From: Congeria kusceri
Lineage: Eukaryota > Mollusca > Bivalvia > Myida > Dreissenidae
Length of the DNA: 64,000 bases
Direction of reading: 5' to 3'
Assembly (NCBI GenBank): GCA_027627225.1
Contig: CM051026.1
Location: 3,680,701 to 3,744,700, forward strand
Positions 1 through 12,245 of this stretch are shown piece by piece (the stretch's first letter is position 1; every line of letters begins with the position of its first letter). Below the pieces are notes generated by a model. It was not told the origin of the DNA and did no database searches. It saw nothing but the letters and a program-made list of their open reading frames with translations. The position numbers and the translations under genes were made by a program.

Positions 1-589
1 TACAGTAGCATTATTAATAGTAAGTAAGTAAGTAAGTTGTTTATTATAGTGACATGTGTGCACGCATGTAACGAAATATAAACTTTAAACCATTATACAT
101 AAATACACCCGGCCCACCGGGCTGTAAGTCGCCTCGTTATCAATACAAAGTCGAATAATATTAAAAATTATAATATGAGTATATAACAGTGCATTACATT
201 TATATTCATCAATCGAAAGAGTTAACACTCACGATTGACGTGTTTGATATTATGAGAGCTTTATGAAAACAGCTTTTGGTGAAGTCTTTTAGAATGTATT
301 TTGTTAATTGCTTTGTGTTATTGCTCACAAGAAATGCTATCCTTTAAATGTCAGATAGGTTGACAAAAATTTCATTTGTTAGCACATCATTAAAACAGGT
401 GCTTCTTATTTCATTGTATAAAGTACAGTTAATATTATATCATTATTGTATCGATACATCTCTGAACAAACAAAAGGTATTGTGGTAGATCTTTTTTCAA
501 GAAATCTTTGGGATTTGGGATAAAAACAGTAAGACAACATATATGTTATGAAGTATGTGCCATACCTCTACCTAAACCAGATAGTTTGA
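1..589. other. Unassigned AT-rich DNA with a short (TAAG)n
   Basis: No gene or recognisable repeat family is visible. A short TAAG tetranucleotide run lies near positions 19-37. The remainder is AT-rich with stops in all frames. Confidence 0.6.
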
Positions 590-594
590 ATAAG

Positions 595-939
595 GCGTAA
601 AAATATTTTGTTTGTTTCAGGTTACATGCCCAAAACAAATTGGTAAGTGGGTAGGTAGGGATTTATTTTATTTATTACTCCTTTATTTGGTAAATGTTCG
701 GCTTTAAGATTCTAAAACTAAATAAATATTCAAAACATATCGGTTATATATTTAAACATTGTTTTTAAGTGGATGCTATCAAAACAAAACACTTATTTAT
801 TAAAAACAACAACATTTAATTATTGGAAACAGTAAATAAAACAACAAAAAATATCTGACAAACTAAATAAAATGTTTTGGGGTCGGGGCATTTTTTAGGG
901 TAGGTCGGGTAACCTGCAACACACATATTTTTTTTACGC
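595..939. mobile_element. MITE, copy 1 (GCGTAAAA...GGTTAC termini)
   Basis: The element starts GCGTAAAAATA and carries CAGGTTAC about 25 bases in. It ends with the inverse, GTAACCTG followed by TTTTTACGC, giving imperfect terminal inverted repeats of about 30 bp. A 5-bp direct repeat ATAAG sits immediately outside both ends (590-594 and 940-944) and looks like a target-site duplication. A second, diverged copy lies at 37432-37736 and shares the interior, including the AT-rich centre and the AGGGTAG...GGGTAACCTG block. No coding capacity is visible, so this is a non-autonomous DNA element. Its superfamily is not clear. Confidence 0.7.
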
Positions 940-944
940 ATAAG

Positions 945-1690
945 AAGCTCTCTTAATTACAATTAGGGTGCTTCCGACCGTGGTTAATTAACGACGTCGA
1001 ACCCGTGACAAATATTATTCTACCAATTAAAATGTTTCCAGCTACACGAACACCATGATTGACCTTGTGTATGCTCGACAGGGTACCACCCAGCTCCCAG
1101 ATTAAATGTCCAGATAAAGTGATAGATAAGGCGATATACATTACACAATGTGACACGCCAGCCGTTTACTGCTTGTGTAAGATCAAAGCTGAATCCCGAC
1201 AGTCATAAAATAAGGCAATATACGGTATACTTATTGACACGTCAGCCCTTAACAACTTGTGTAAAATCAAAGTCCAGCCCGAAAATTATACAGCAGGGCT
1301 CAGCTGGAGGCGGGGGGGGGGGGGGAGGCTGGAGCCCAAAAGCCCGGGCCTGAATCCGTGTCTGTGACGTATATCTGTACAATTTTATATGGGATACTGA
1401 ATGTGTAAAGGAACCTGTTCGAAGACTGGCATATTAATAATTTTCTATTTGTTTTGTCAAAGATCCCAAAACGAAAGCTATATTACTTACAAACAAGCGA
1501 AATTAAACTGCTGACAAAACATATATGGAAAGTATAGTGTCGTTTATGAAAACTAATTGATTGAAGTAGACCAAATTATAAAGCATTTGTAATGCCTTTC
1601 ATCGGTATTTTGGAAAACGCGTCACGTATACGATATAATTAAAGTGTATCTAATCACTTAAAAAGCGTTAAAAATTCACTATCAAGATTT
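945..1690. other. Unassigned DNA with a poly-G tract
   Basis: Nothing gene-like is seen. An uninterrupted G-run lies near 1311-1326. The phrase 'GACACG(C/T)CAGCC' occurs at about 1152 and 1238, inside a weak direct repeat of roughly 85 bp, probably old repeat debris. Confidence 0.5.
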
Positions 1691-1696
1691 TAATTC

Positions 1697-1765
1697 AGAA
1701 TGGCCGAGACTGGTAAGCGCGACTATTGTGACACCGGCGGTCGTAGGTTCGAGTCCCGGTGAAGA
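1697..1765 (+). repeat. tRNA-like SINE head
   Basis: Pol III internal promoter elements are visible: an A-box-like TGGCCGAGACTGG at 1701-1713 and a perfect B box GGTTCGAGTCC at 1746-1756, at tRNA-like spacing. The flanks do not form a clear 7-bp acceptor stem. I therefore call it the tRNA-derived head of a SINE, or a tRNA pseudogene, rather than a working tRNA. Confidence 0.5.
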
Positions 1766-4039
1766 CAATACCTTTAATTATATGTTAATTTATATAAAAT
1801 ATGTTTTTTGGTTAGTCCAACTGCTTAGTTCTTAACAGTTAATACATTATAAATATGACATGGTTCAAAAATATGAAAGTCTATGAATAATTCCCTTTAA
1901 CTTCAAATCAAAAAAGCTAAGGATCTGAATGTAATGGGCTATAATGTACGTCCTATACACGGGAGGGGCTAATGCTTTGTCAAATTTTCAGGAAGGGGAT
2001 ATTTTTGCGAATGGTTATGTCCTAAAATCTCATCTAACGATTTGCTTCATTTCATTATATATGAAAATATATGTACATTACAGAAACAAAGATTAAATAT
2101 TACAATAAATTTAACATTAAGCGACACTACACTTTACTATACTTTATAACTTGTAAAGACATCAAAGCCCTGCCCGGAAATTTATCGACAAAGCTTAGAG
2201 CTACAGCCCAAAAGCCCGTGCCCTTAAGCTGTGGCACAATGTCTCACTTATTTACTTATGTGGTACACCACATTCGGACATAATCATTTAAATTGAAAAC
2301 AACATTCATGAGTTTTAGCTTTAATTAAACTTAAATGTATGATAGTTTATATGGTCAACAATTTCAACATATAGAATGGAAATGAACTATATAAATAATA
2401 AAAACCCGCAACATATGTCATTCTTAGTTATAACACTCAGAACACTCTCGAAAAGTAAGTCGTATATATGTAAGATAATATAAGATAAATTAACTTAAAA
2501 CTACCAATGGAATTTCGCATACAATATACAACCGAATTCCATGGCCAATCAATTCGACTGTGTAGTATTTGATAACTAAATATACGGTATTGGAAGTGTT
2601 TGTGAGTGAAAATTTAAGGTGAATAATTATCCCTTCCCGGAAATTTTAGTCCTTAATGATGAAATGATGATAACGATCATGCCCCGGCCGAGGACGATAA
2701 TAATAATTTTATTCGAAAATGTAGCATTACGAGAAAGCTTTAGTACGAAGCGTTTCATTGGCTGATTTAAAAGAAGATAACCAATGAAAGAGTCTTTTAC
2801 CGAAATCAAAATGGCGGGCAGTGTCGAATATTTAATGAAAGCTATTAAGCTTGAAAAATCATGAACTACAAGAATAATTTTGAATCATAAATCAGGAAAA
2901 TAACGTTGAATTCAAAACAATGAATATGTTGATTACATCAATCGATTGGTATGCAGCCTGAACAGGGCGCCCACTGTCTAACAAATGTGTTCATTATATC
3001 GTCCTTGAAACTGAAAGTTATAAATTAGACACTATTTGCCTTGAAGGCTTTTGGTTAGTCTGTAGGCTTACTCTGTTATTACGAGCTCTGACATGATTAT
3101 TCCTTGCCGTTGGGCACTGACTGATCCACTTTATCACATTGTATTTATCAATGCCAATGGTAACTGCATTAAACTATTATGTCACAGCTTTTAATGACCA
3201 AAAGTTTGGGCGTAGTGTGTGGTAAAATAGTCTTCTGGGGTAAGAAGATTAAGATTAACCGAAAAGCACATAGAAACTGACAAAAATCTACAAGCAGGGA
3301 CATAAACTTGGGGATGGAAACTAGCGGTCACCCATGCTAGTCAAAAGCTTCGCTTCGGAAGATGTTTTGCCGTGGGACTCTTTGTGCTGGGACGTTTTGC
3401 CCTAATTATTGGGAATAAACATGCAATGGGGGCCAGTATGTGCATCATGACAAAGGTGGATGTTTGTACAACACTGTGCCCAAACTCCTATTTGAGGGTG
3501 TTAGTGTGCTATGTGTCACTTGTCAAACTGTGAAAGTCGCCCCTCTTTGTGTTCTTGCAACGTGTTCTGTTTAAATTATCGAGCAGATAATCAGGGGTGC
3601 GAAAATCCTATGCCCAACTCGTCCGACACGGGTAATTCTACCGTCAGACTAGTCAATTTTTCCTGTCAACTTAACCGCGGTGAAGTCCAATATCATAGAA
3701 TGATAATAATTTATAAAAGCTCGATAACAATGAATGAGTCAAGTGGCTTAATTAGCTGACCGGCCAAACCAGAGCGGCCAACTGAATATATTTAAATGGG
3801 TCATTGCTAATTAGTGTTATATCTGACTTCAGCCAAAATGATATTCAAATCAATAAAAACATCAAAAATGTATGCGCAATAATCACCAATTACCAATTTA
3901 TTTAATATTAAAACCAATCACAATGGAGTCTGTTTAAATTTTCTGAACTGTTAGGACTCGGTCGTCATGGTCTGGTCCATCGCCAGCATTTGAATTAAGT
4001 CATTTGGAAAACCCCGACATGTCTATAGTTCGGGCCTAT
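1766..4039. other. Unassigned intergenic stretch
   Basis: No coding exon or named repeat was recognised here, apart from the promoter-like cluster at 2750-2820. A phrase around 3355-3410 ('TTTTGCCGTGGGACT') is loosely echoed near 10470. This may be old dispersed repeat, but I could not define ends. Confidence 0.5.
2750..2820 (+). promoter_or_regulatory. Candidate promoter: inverted CCAAT pair plus YY1-like site
   Basis: An inverted pair of CCAAT boxes (TTTCATTGG ending at 2761; CCAATGAAAG at 2781-2790) is followed by AAAATGGCGGGC at 2808-2819, which matches the YY1 core AAnATGGC seen near metazoan start sites. The spacing is promoter-like. No exon or splice donor could be assigned downstream, so the call rests on motifs alone. 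Confidence 0.3.
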
Positions 4040-4047
4040 ATTATGAC

Positions 4048-4847
4048 TAGGGCTGTAACGAAACAAAACAAAATGTCGAATCCGAATCCAAATTAGGTTT
4101 TTACTTTATTTTCGAATCCGGATCCTCATTAATTAAGACAAGTTGGATTAGTTTAGACATATTGAAGAAAACATTACTTAAACACACCACAGTTCATTAT
4201 AAAAATGTCTGATACACCAGGTTTTGCAGAAGTTATTATTCAAAAATAGCATATAATGTGTTAAATCTGCAGAAAATGTCCAATGTAGACATGATTAAAG
4301 CATGGTTTTGTCCAGTTGTTTGTTTTCTGTTGCAATTTGACATGTTGATGACGAGTTTCCAGATGTGTATTAGGTTAGAGGTTGTGCATGTTCTGCTGTC
4401 AAAGGGGATCTTGCAGATTCTGCATATTGCACACATTTTGTCAAGCAGCTCCTTACCGTGTTCGATTGTCATATAAAAGCCACCGAAATGATCCCAAACA
4501 GGAGCTATTAACTTTTCTGGAGCGTTATATATTTTTCTACCAGCCATATTGAATCGCGAAATGAACAATAAAACAATCATAATATAGTACATAGACTGTC
4601 CTACATGCAACAATATTGCTAAATAAGCGTATTTGTAACACAGAATCAAAACCAGTCATCAACCGTCAAAAGTCAATGTGCTGAAACTGACAGTGAAACT
4701 GAGTACACAAAAATTTGCAAGTAAAAAAGGTTACAGTCAACAATATAAAATCCCGATCAGGATCCCAAATTTTAAAGATGGATCCGTACCTGCTAATCTT
4801 AAAATGGTTCCGATTTTTGGATATTTCGGGTACCCGTTACAGCCCAA
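4048..4847 (-). mobile_element. hAT-derived non-autonomous DNA transposon
   Basis: The termini are TAGGGCTGTAACG at the left and, inverted, CGTTACAGCCCAA at the right. They are flanked by a perfect 8-bp direct repeat ATTATGAC (4040-4047 and 4848-4855). An 8-bp duplication with this TIR style fits the hAT superfamily. The 800-bp body contains a minus-strand ORF beginning with a BED-type zinc finger and lacks the catalytic RNase H and dimerisation regions. It is thus an internally deleted hAT that retains the 5' part of its transposase gene. TGGATCC/GGATCC-rich subterminal blocks lie near both ends. Confidence 0.85.
4236..4547 (-). pseudogene. hAT transposase N-terminus with degenerate BED zinc finger
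   Basis: The ORF is open further upstream, but the Met at 4547 begins MAGRKIYNAPEKL, which I take as the original start. It continues into APVWDHFGGFY and then CAICRICK, followed by TTSNLIHIW. This order (aromatic W..F, CxxC, TSNL-H) is the BED finger found at the N-terminus of hAT transposases, a DNA-binding domain for the element ends. The final His/Cys zinc ligand is not in its usual place: where RRHH is typical the copy reads KLVINMSNC. The frame ends after about 104 residues without catalytic domains, so this is a broken fragment. Confidence 0.7.
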
Positions 4848-4855
4848 ATTATGAC

Positions 4856-5483
4856 TGTCTAAAATTCAGCAAGCTCGTTTTTCTGACCAAAGGTCTAATA
4901 CTAAACATAGATCTCTGTTCTGACTTCAAATCCGGTAGGTTTTCTTTTGAAACTAATTGCAGTAATTGATTTTCTTATTCCGGCGTAAACTCGAAATGAC
5001 ATTTATGAATTCTGCTAGTATTCATCAATGCGTTTTAAAGTTAAAAAGTGTGGCTGAAATTTTTAACAATGGATCTTTTTTTTTATCAAATCAGACAGCA
5101 AACAAGTAGAAAAATGGTGTGAAGAATAAAACAATACTTGGTTAACGGAAGGCTAGGAAGACAATTATATTGGATTCATGGATTGCAATACTTTAATATA
5201 GTTATACGCATATTTACATTACAAAGTATACATATGACGGTTGCAAAATAATATTTTTACAAGTGACATTTACTTGCGGACAAGTAGATTTTTGCAATGA
5301 ACTTGTTCGTGGACAAGTGAATAATTTTGATATTTCCACACCCCTGGGAAGGGGATACCCACCCCTCTCGGGACCGGGACTCCTGAACAAATTCCTGGGC
5401 AAGGCAATGACATGAAATATTCTAATAAACATTAACAAATTTACATTAAAATATATATATATATGCATGTATTATCATATTTA
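4856..5483. other. Unassigned DNA
   Basis: No gene is evident. A GC-rich patch at about 5335-5400 (CACCCCTGGGAAGGGG and following) stands out from its AT-rich surroundings. A short (AT)n lies at 5452-5464. Confidence 0.5.
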
Positions 5484-6310
5484 GTTCTTTAGCTCACGAA
5501 GTGCTCGGTGAGCTATTGGTAATCGGGACCTCTCCGGCAGTGTCCTTCGTATATCGTCCGTCGTCCGTCTACCGTCAACAATTTTGACCGTTATCGCGAT
5601 AAAAACTACATTTTGTATTGAAACTTGACCTTACTTGCACAGTTTGTGTATGACCATAAAATCATCTCGGATGGGATTTTTATTGGGTCAGATCACACCA
5701 GTAACACTAGCGTAATAGCCCCTTTTTCATGCAAAAAAATTGCAAACATGCCCTTTGCCAACGTATAGACTTTATTTTCCATCCAATCTTAACCAAACTT
5801 TCACTGTCTGTGTATGACCATCAGATCTCAGCAGAGGCCAAAAATGGGCCATATTGTTTTCAAACACCAGAGTTATTGCCCTTTGTTAATTAAAAATATA
5901 TACAAATATGGACATTATTGAGGATAGAGACTTCATGTTTCATCAAATCTTGACCAATATTGCACATTTTGTCAATTACCATAAGATTACAGTTGAATTT
6001 GAATATAAGCAAGATCGGACTAGAAACACCATAGTTATTGCCCTTTGTTTGTGAAAAAAAAGGAAAAATAGACATTATTCAGGATAGAGACTTAATTTTT
6101 CATCAATCTTCACAAATCGTGTACAGTTTGTCTATGACCGTAAGACCTCAGGTGAAGTCGAATATAAGCATGATTGGGCCAGAAACAGCAAAGTTAGTGC
6201 CCCTTGTGTTTGGAAAAAAACATCAACAAATTATCAATGAATGGCTTGCACACACGATTTTTGATTAAATGTTGACCAAACGTACACAGTTTGCGCATGA
6301 CCATAAAAAT
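5484..6310 (+). repeat. Modular bivalve repeat beginning AGCTCAC...GTGAGCTAT
   Basis: The 5' end is a small hairpin-like AGCTCACGAAGTG...GGTGAGCTAT followed by a CGTCCGTCGTCCGTC block. After it, modules of roughly 130-160 bp recur, each with 'CACAGTTTGTGTATGACCAT' and 'TAGTTATTGCCCTTTG' phrases. Related copies with the same 5' hairpin/CGTCCGTC signature occur at 21121 and 22174. I recall this organisation as widespread in bivalve genomes. The short ORFs inside are chance openings. Confidence 0.65.
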
Positions 6311-7539
6311 TGATTGATAAAATTTGATTTCCAACAGTTGCAAGACTTGCATGCAGTTATTTGTACGTGCAACATTGATGTCTTCAGAGCCTGCATTAAG
6401 ATCATCTATCATCATTGGAAATAAAATTATCAAAGAAAAAGCAAAACTTGACCTGATAGCACAGCCATCGAAATTATCGCATTGCAACATTCTCCAAAAC
6501 TGTTTGCGAAAAAGACATCAAAATCTACTGTTTCTGCATTTTCCAGAACTGTCAATGACTTAATAAAAAAGAGTCAGGTAAGAATATCGAGAACAATGAT
6601 ATCAGAACTATTTGTAATAGTGTTTAATCTAGATGGGCAGAGGGGTATGGCGCTTGACTTGGAAATATGGCATTTTGAGCTAAAAAGGACACATTAGGTT
6701 ATAATAGATTTTTTTCCTGAAGTAATATTTCAAACCACTTATAAATTTTAAATTACTGACTGATTTATTTTACCTCTTTCATGTTGTTTTTTTCGGGTCA
6801 TATAAAATTAACAACGTTTTATTTTCCATTATTATTGCTTCGTATTATTGTCAAGTTATTTCAAAGATCAGGCAATTTATGTATTATTCATAAGAATTTG
6901 TGCAAATTGGGCAATCATACATGAAAACTTATTAACAACTGTCAAACTAAAACTATTTATGGACAAGTCAAAATCATGCTTATTATTATTAATGGTAAAA
7001 TACTTATACCCTGGTATTATTTTTCATCTTCTTTTATTGTAGGAAACATTTGTATTTTTACTTTTATGGCTTATATGTTGTTGATGATGACATTGTTGCT
7101 AATATTTAGATTAATGATGAAAAGCTTAAGTCAAGATATAAAAATTTAGAAAACGAACTCTGCAATTCGGATTGAATACAGTATCCGAATATGTTTGACC
7201 GAAATAATAGCTACTTCGGCAATTAGTTTCTTCAGGGATTTTTGTTTATGATTGGAAGAAATATTGTATACAATGTATTTTTTCATAATAAGTGTTTAAA
7301 GACCACATTGAGCCTACATTTATATACTTTCTGCCTTTTCTTATCACGTTGATAATAAATATTGACGAAACAAAAACATGTTAGAAATTGCATATGAAAA
7401 CGGGGCTGTTAAAAGCAGACGATTTACACACATTTTTATAACAAAATCAGCTTGTTTTTAGTGTAGGCCTATCTTTACACTAACTCGTAAGCTGACTGCC
7501 CCTACTGCTGATCTTATCAGTTGGTCACTGATTAATATA
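6311..7539. other. Unassigned AT-rich DNA
   Basis: Short unrelated ORFs only. No domain, splice-consistent exon set or repeat family was recognised. Confidence 0.5.
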
Positions 7540-8110
7540 CCATAAAATGCCATCACTATGGGCCCTCATTAAGGACAATTCAGTCGATAGATAAGAGGGC
7601 ACGAGGCGCTAATTGCCTTTGAAAAGGGCAGGGTGGCGGATCAATATAGGGGCTTGGCGCGGCGCCGGGCGGATTCACATTATTGCAAATTGTCACACCC
7701 GACCGCTCAAATATTCGGGGCTAAACGTCTGTGGGCGAATCATCCCAGGACGAAATGTGTTTCGGGGCGAAAGGTCCCGGATTTGTCCGGCCTGGCGACT
7801 AGCATTTCTGAAAAGCTTGAAACAATTTCTCGCAATTAATCAGTTAATAGTTTCATCCCTCTGATACAAATTAGCCACTGCGAATGCAATCAATTGTTAC
7901 CCATTGATTTTGACCAATGAAAGCCCATGACATTCAATGTAGTATCTTGATCTTTAATCTTTAGGTATGTAGCAATTAATTGAGGGCGATCAACGTTCAT
8001 CGGAAAAAATAAAATTTGCCCGATTCTATTGGCATTCAATTTTCCCGCTGCATAATTATCACAAGAAATCTAGGTCAAAAGTGATCTTAGACAGCTATGC
8101 CGAAAAAATA
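7540..8110. promoter_or_regulatory. Candidate cis-regulatory/CpG-rich block
   Basis: Positions 7600-7800 are markedly GC- and CpG-rich compared with the surrounding AT-rich DNA. They are followed to 8110 by many homeodomain-type cores (TAATTG, CAATTA, ATTAAT), a GACCAATGAAA CCAAT-like site and ATTGTT Sox-like sites. The block looks unique in the window and contains no minisatellite or TIR structure. It could be an enhancer or a CpG-island promoter. No exon is identifiable, so function is inferred from composition only. Confidence 0.3.
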
Positions 8111-8370
8111 ATTTATTGCATGGTTGATCGAAGGTTATCTATAAAGTACCTTTACTTGTTCGCATTATTGAAGTGTCGCATGCTTTAATGTTAAAACACA
8201 ATATACCAAAATCATCTATAGGTTAAACATTTTCACTGTTGCAAACTAACGACAAACAATTGTAACAAGGCACTCTTTTTTTTTTTAATTACCAGTAAAT
8301 ATTTGAAATATTTTCTGATTACTCCTTACTATGTATAAAGTACTTAATTTGCGTTGTTATTGAATTGTGA

Positions 8371-8490
8371 GGCCGGTTTGACTTGTTTGTGGCCGGTTTG
8401 GACTTTGTGTGGCCGGTTTAACTGTATTTCTCGCAGAATGAGGCCGGTTTGACTTTTTTGAGGCCGGTTTAACATGTGGCTGGTTTGACT
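8371..8490. repeat. Short tandem array of GGCCGGTTTGACT
   Basis: Six copies of a GGCCGGTTTGACT-like box start near 8371, 8391, 8411, 8442, 8462 and 8478. Spacing is 20 bp for most neighbours, with one 31-bp and one 16-bp step. The box is well preserved while the spacer varies. Confidence 0.75.
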
Positions 8491-8543
8491 TGCTTCCCAA
8501 ATTAAGGTAGCAGTTGCTTCCCTTTCTTTGAATCGACCCTCGC

Positions 8544-8931
8544 TATAGGGGGCACTATACAGTTTCTCGGGCTTCGGACTCGGCCTGGTGGGGTCTGGGT
8601 TTGAGCCGTCTTGCACACACGGGTAATGTCAACACCTGAAAACAAACCAAACATCATTTCAATATTGTTGTGGCTGTGGCTTCACAAACATGTAGGGAAA
8701 AGAATTATGCACACAATTCCACTATAATTTTAACATGCATGATCAGCCAATTTTTGGGTTCAAATGTCACCAGTTTTCGCGACCATTTCGGCGATTTTCA
8801 ACATCAAACTTTCCTGCGAATGCGTGCACCTCAAACACTCCATGCCTGTCTGCGTAACACTATCCCTATTTATTATAATTTTCTCCCCTGCCAATTCGAA
8901 TTTTTGGCTAAAACTGTATAGTGCCACCATA
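8544..8931. mobile_element. MITE with GGCACTATACAGTTT inverted termini
   Basis: Left end TATAGGGGGCACTATACAG (8544-8562) and the right end, read inverted, TATGGTGGCACTATACAG (8914-8931) form TIRs of about 20 bp that differ only in the first few positions. A TA at each edge may be the target duplication, which would suit a Tc1/mariner-like origin. The roughly 390-bp interior codes for nothing recognisable. Confidence 0.6.
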
Positions 8932-9555
8932 ATCAAATAGGGTAAACTATAAATTCACGATTTCGACATTGTCAGATCACGCGTAACGAGACTGGCGAGA
9001 TAACGCGAGATTTTGAGGTCGGGGGGTGGGGTGGTTCCGTGTTCTCGCTCTAAAGTAAACATCGATCAGCTGCTGATGCAGTTTCACATAAACTGCTATT
9101 AAAACTATAAAAAAAACACAATTAATTAACGTCATAGGAAGACGTATTGCTTTAATTTACGATTTTAACGTTCACACACACAACTTAGACCTGGCTGGAT
9201 AACGTGCAGTATGAATGGTCACACGAGTAGTGTGTCAAAAATAGGCAAACATGAAAAAGAACCACCACAATAAAACATACGGTTAGAAGTAAACCATACA
9301 AAATCTTTTGACATGCTACTTTGAAAAACTCCACCCACCTATTTTTTAAACATTTAACAGGTCAATTTTTTACTCATTTACTTTGTACTAAATGTGTAAA
9401 AAAATAGCACAAAATTGAGTACATTTTCATGGATCCGGAAAATTAGTTTTATTTGATTTGATGAGTGGGGTTTCTCACAGATATATTAATTTAATGAATA
9501 TATCATTGTTATATGTTTTTCTTTTTTCTTTTGAGAATTACAACCTGAATACAAA
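8932..9555. other. Unassigned DNA with a G-rich tract
   Basis: A G-rich run (GGTCGGGGGGTGGGGTGG, about 9019-9036) has quadruplex-forming potential on the plus strand. Otherwise nothing was recognised. Confidence 0.5.
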
Positions 9556-9790
9556 CTTAGAGAGCTGGACTGTCAATCTGGGTGTTCGCGAGTTCGAGCC
9601 CCAGCCCAGCTTCATAAATTGTGTGGGATTTGGTGATAAAATAATTTCTACGGCTATTCTCTCCCTACCTCTGCTTCAAGAAGGGCAGTCATTAATTTAA
9701 TTAAAGTATGTACATTTGGTACTGGTCAACCGCTTAGATCGGCTAAGGAAAAGTTAGTAGGTTAACTGACCGCCGTAAAGTCTGTAATTG
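9556..9790 (+). repeat. SINE-A copy (tRNA-derived, 5'-truncated)
   Basis: The sequence matches the SINE at 25237-25530 across its length: GGACTGTCAATC..., B-box-like GAGTTCGAGCC, then TGTGTGGGATTTGGT, TTTCTACGGC, CTTCAAGAAGGGCAGT, GGTACTGGTCAACCGC and GGTTAACTGACCGCC. The first part of the tRNA head, including box A, is missing. Two copies with identical module order support a real SINE family. Confidence 0.8.
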
Positions 9791-11974
9791 TAGTAGATTT
9801 GGCTGCTGTATATACAGGATGAGTCCTGCAGTTCCACATAATAGGCATGTGTCATACAAGTACCATCATAAGGAATATATGCAGCTTTATTATCTTCACT
9901 TAATCGACAACACAAGAAGAAAAAAAGTCAATGTTACCGGGGTATTATCTTTTAATCATGAGATATGAATATAAAGCATTTTAAAATCACATTCACAGCA
10001 CACAAATAAACAAAATTACATAAATCATTCAATTATACTGAAACAAGTATCACAAATAAATGCATGTGTAATGCTCAAATCAAGTAAATGTTTTAATTAG
10101 TATATTCCTGTGTAGAACCAGTACTTAGTCACTTTTTCACAAGTTTTAGTACAGTTCAGTAAAAAAACAAGCAGGTTCATCACCAGCTATTGAGTTGGGC
10201 TGATACTCCAGACATTTCCAGTGTACCCATTTTGAACAGGAACTTGGACAGTCACAGTTAATGATAGTTCCAAATTCACAATGAACACTTTTCCTATAGA
10301 ATATATATAGCTACTTCCCGCAGTGGTTTTACACTAAATCACAAAGCGGTCAGGGGTCATAGCCCGGTAGACTGAATCGACGAAGAAAATTAGTCAGGTC
10401 ACACACGGATCACTTTTCCACCTTCTGCGGGTTCCGGAATGTTTTGCACCAATGATGTATTGCCAGAGGATGTTTCGCCTTGGAACTTTGTATGCGCACA
10501 GATGTGTGATTACAATCCATCAACAACCATCTGTTATAATTACAACAATTCACTAACTTTATCATTTTAAATATATTCACTTGAATTTGGACAATTAATA
10601 ATATTACTTAACTTGAACACACAGTACATACTATTTATATTTTTTGTATAAATGTAATTACATTACTGGTGTTGTGAGTCACAATATGCTAATTCAAGAA
10701 GGAATACTACAATCAGGTGAATACTCCCCTGGAAAATCAGGGTGAGACATTCCAGATTCTGTTGTGATAGTTACCTGAAAAAAAATAAATTCAATTTAAG
10801 TATTATTATTATTTTTGCAAATATATACTACAAACACACAATAATATTATGTATAAACATACTGAACTGGCTACTCTATGCAATTCCGTATATACATTAA
10901 AACTTCTAAATATTGCCTATACCTTTCCTATTGACAAACACTAATAACACATTTAAGGACTGTTATGGATATACATAACGTGCATAAAAAATAAATATAC
11001 TGGCGTTCTCTATATTACTTCATAACCTATTTGAAAGAAAGGTATTAAATCTAATATAATAAGATCTGCTGCCTTAATAGCTTAGTTTTTCGATCATGAA
11101 ATGATTAATTTCCATACCCGACCCACGTTACTAAATACTAAATTTTAACCTGTTTAAAACATATAAAGCATAAATATGTATAAAAGCCGACTTACACATA
11201 TTTCTACGCCACAAGTAACAAGTTTTCTTTTCCACTCATATAGTTATATGAGCAAAAATGCTTTCATCAAGAACACATATCAGAATATGCAGACGTAGTC
11301 TAATCAGTTGGACCCCCCTGACCTCAATCTCCAACGCAGAGTGATCTCCCTTTATTGGCATGTCGAACAGGTCAATAGGCAATATTTAATAGTTTTAATG
11401 TATATACGGAATTGCACGACTAACCAATATGGTCTGCTAAAGTAAAATTGTGTTTTTCATTTTCTTTCACATGAAATACACTGTTCATAATGGGAATGGC
11501 ATCAAACAACGTAACACAGATCATTGGATCAAATAATTTAAGTAGGCAAATGAATTGATTTGGTTCGCCGACGTTTTGGTCAGAAAACTTGACCATGATT
11601 TTGAGTTGAAAACGACCAAGATTACATCAAGATTAAATACAACCGAGACACAAACTTTTTTTTGTAATTTACAGAACTACCCATTGACCCATTTAAATTA
11701 AATGTTAGAAATCTTTATGTCCTCAGCTCGCATAGAGAAACAGCCTTCCGACCGAGTGGAGCAACTTTGAATTTGAAACACACACACGGTGTTTCGCCAT
11801 TTACTTATGCAGTACATTAAGAAACCACTTTTCATAGTAATCTGTGCAAAAGTGCTTGCCCAGTCGGACATAGACCATGAAGCCGTCAACTGGCCCTAAT
11901 ACTTTGAACTTGTTCCAAAGAAATGTTTGCGGTAGTTTAATGATGCAATAACTACACACAGACATTTATTTAAG
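9791..11974. other. Unassigned AT-rich DNA
   Basis: No gene call is possible. Several short stretches with poly(A)-signal-like motifs occur (for example near 10788), but no exon chain was found on either strand. Confidence 0.5.
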
Positions 11975-12245
11975 AAATTATTTTCGATTCATCGTTGTTT
12001 ATCTGCCAATATACAACGATTTGGAGTTCTGATGCGTAGGAATTAGAACAACAAAGAGTTGTTGATTGGTTGATAAACAACGATAAATTATTTCGATTCT
12101 TACATGATTTGACAAATATATTTGCAATTGTAATGAGAACTGCATTTTACTCCGCTCAGAATCAGGACTACTTTTTGCAATGTTTATTGGGAGGTTTAAC
12201 AACGAGAATGTTGGTTCTTTGTCTATAGAAAAATTAGCGAGTATA
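11975..12245. mobile_element. Foldback MITE family B, copy 1
   Basis: The copy opens with TTCGATTCATCGTTGTTTAT and contains the inverse ATAAACAACGATAAAT about 75 bp later. It continues with CTTACATGATTTGACA, TTTGCAATTGT, CTCCGCTCAGAATC, TGTTTATTGGGAGGTTTAAC and GAAAAATTAGCGAGTAT. The same order recurs at 21270-21625 and 53165-53475, which defines the family. Confidence 0.7.

Noticed and set aside
8344..8616. 90-codon minus-strand ORF
   Set aside because: It overlaps the 20-bp-spaced box array and a MITE terminus, with no recognisable motif.
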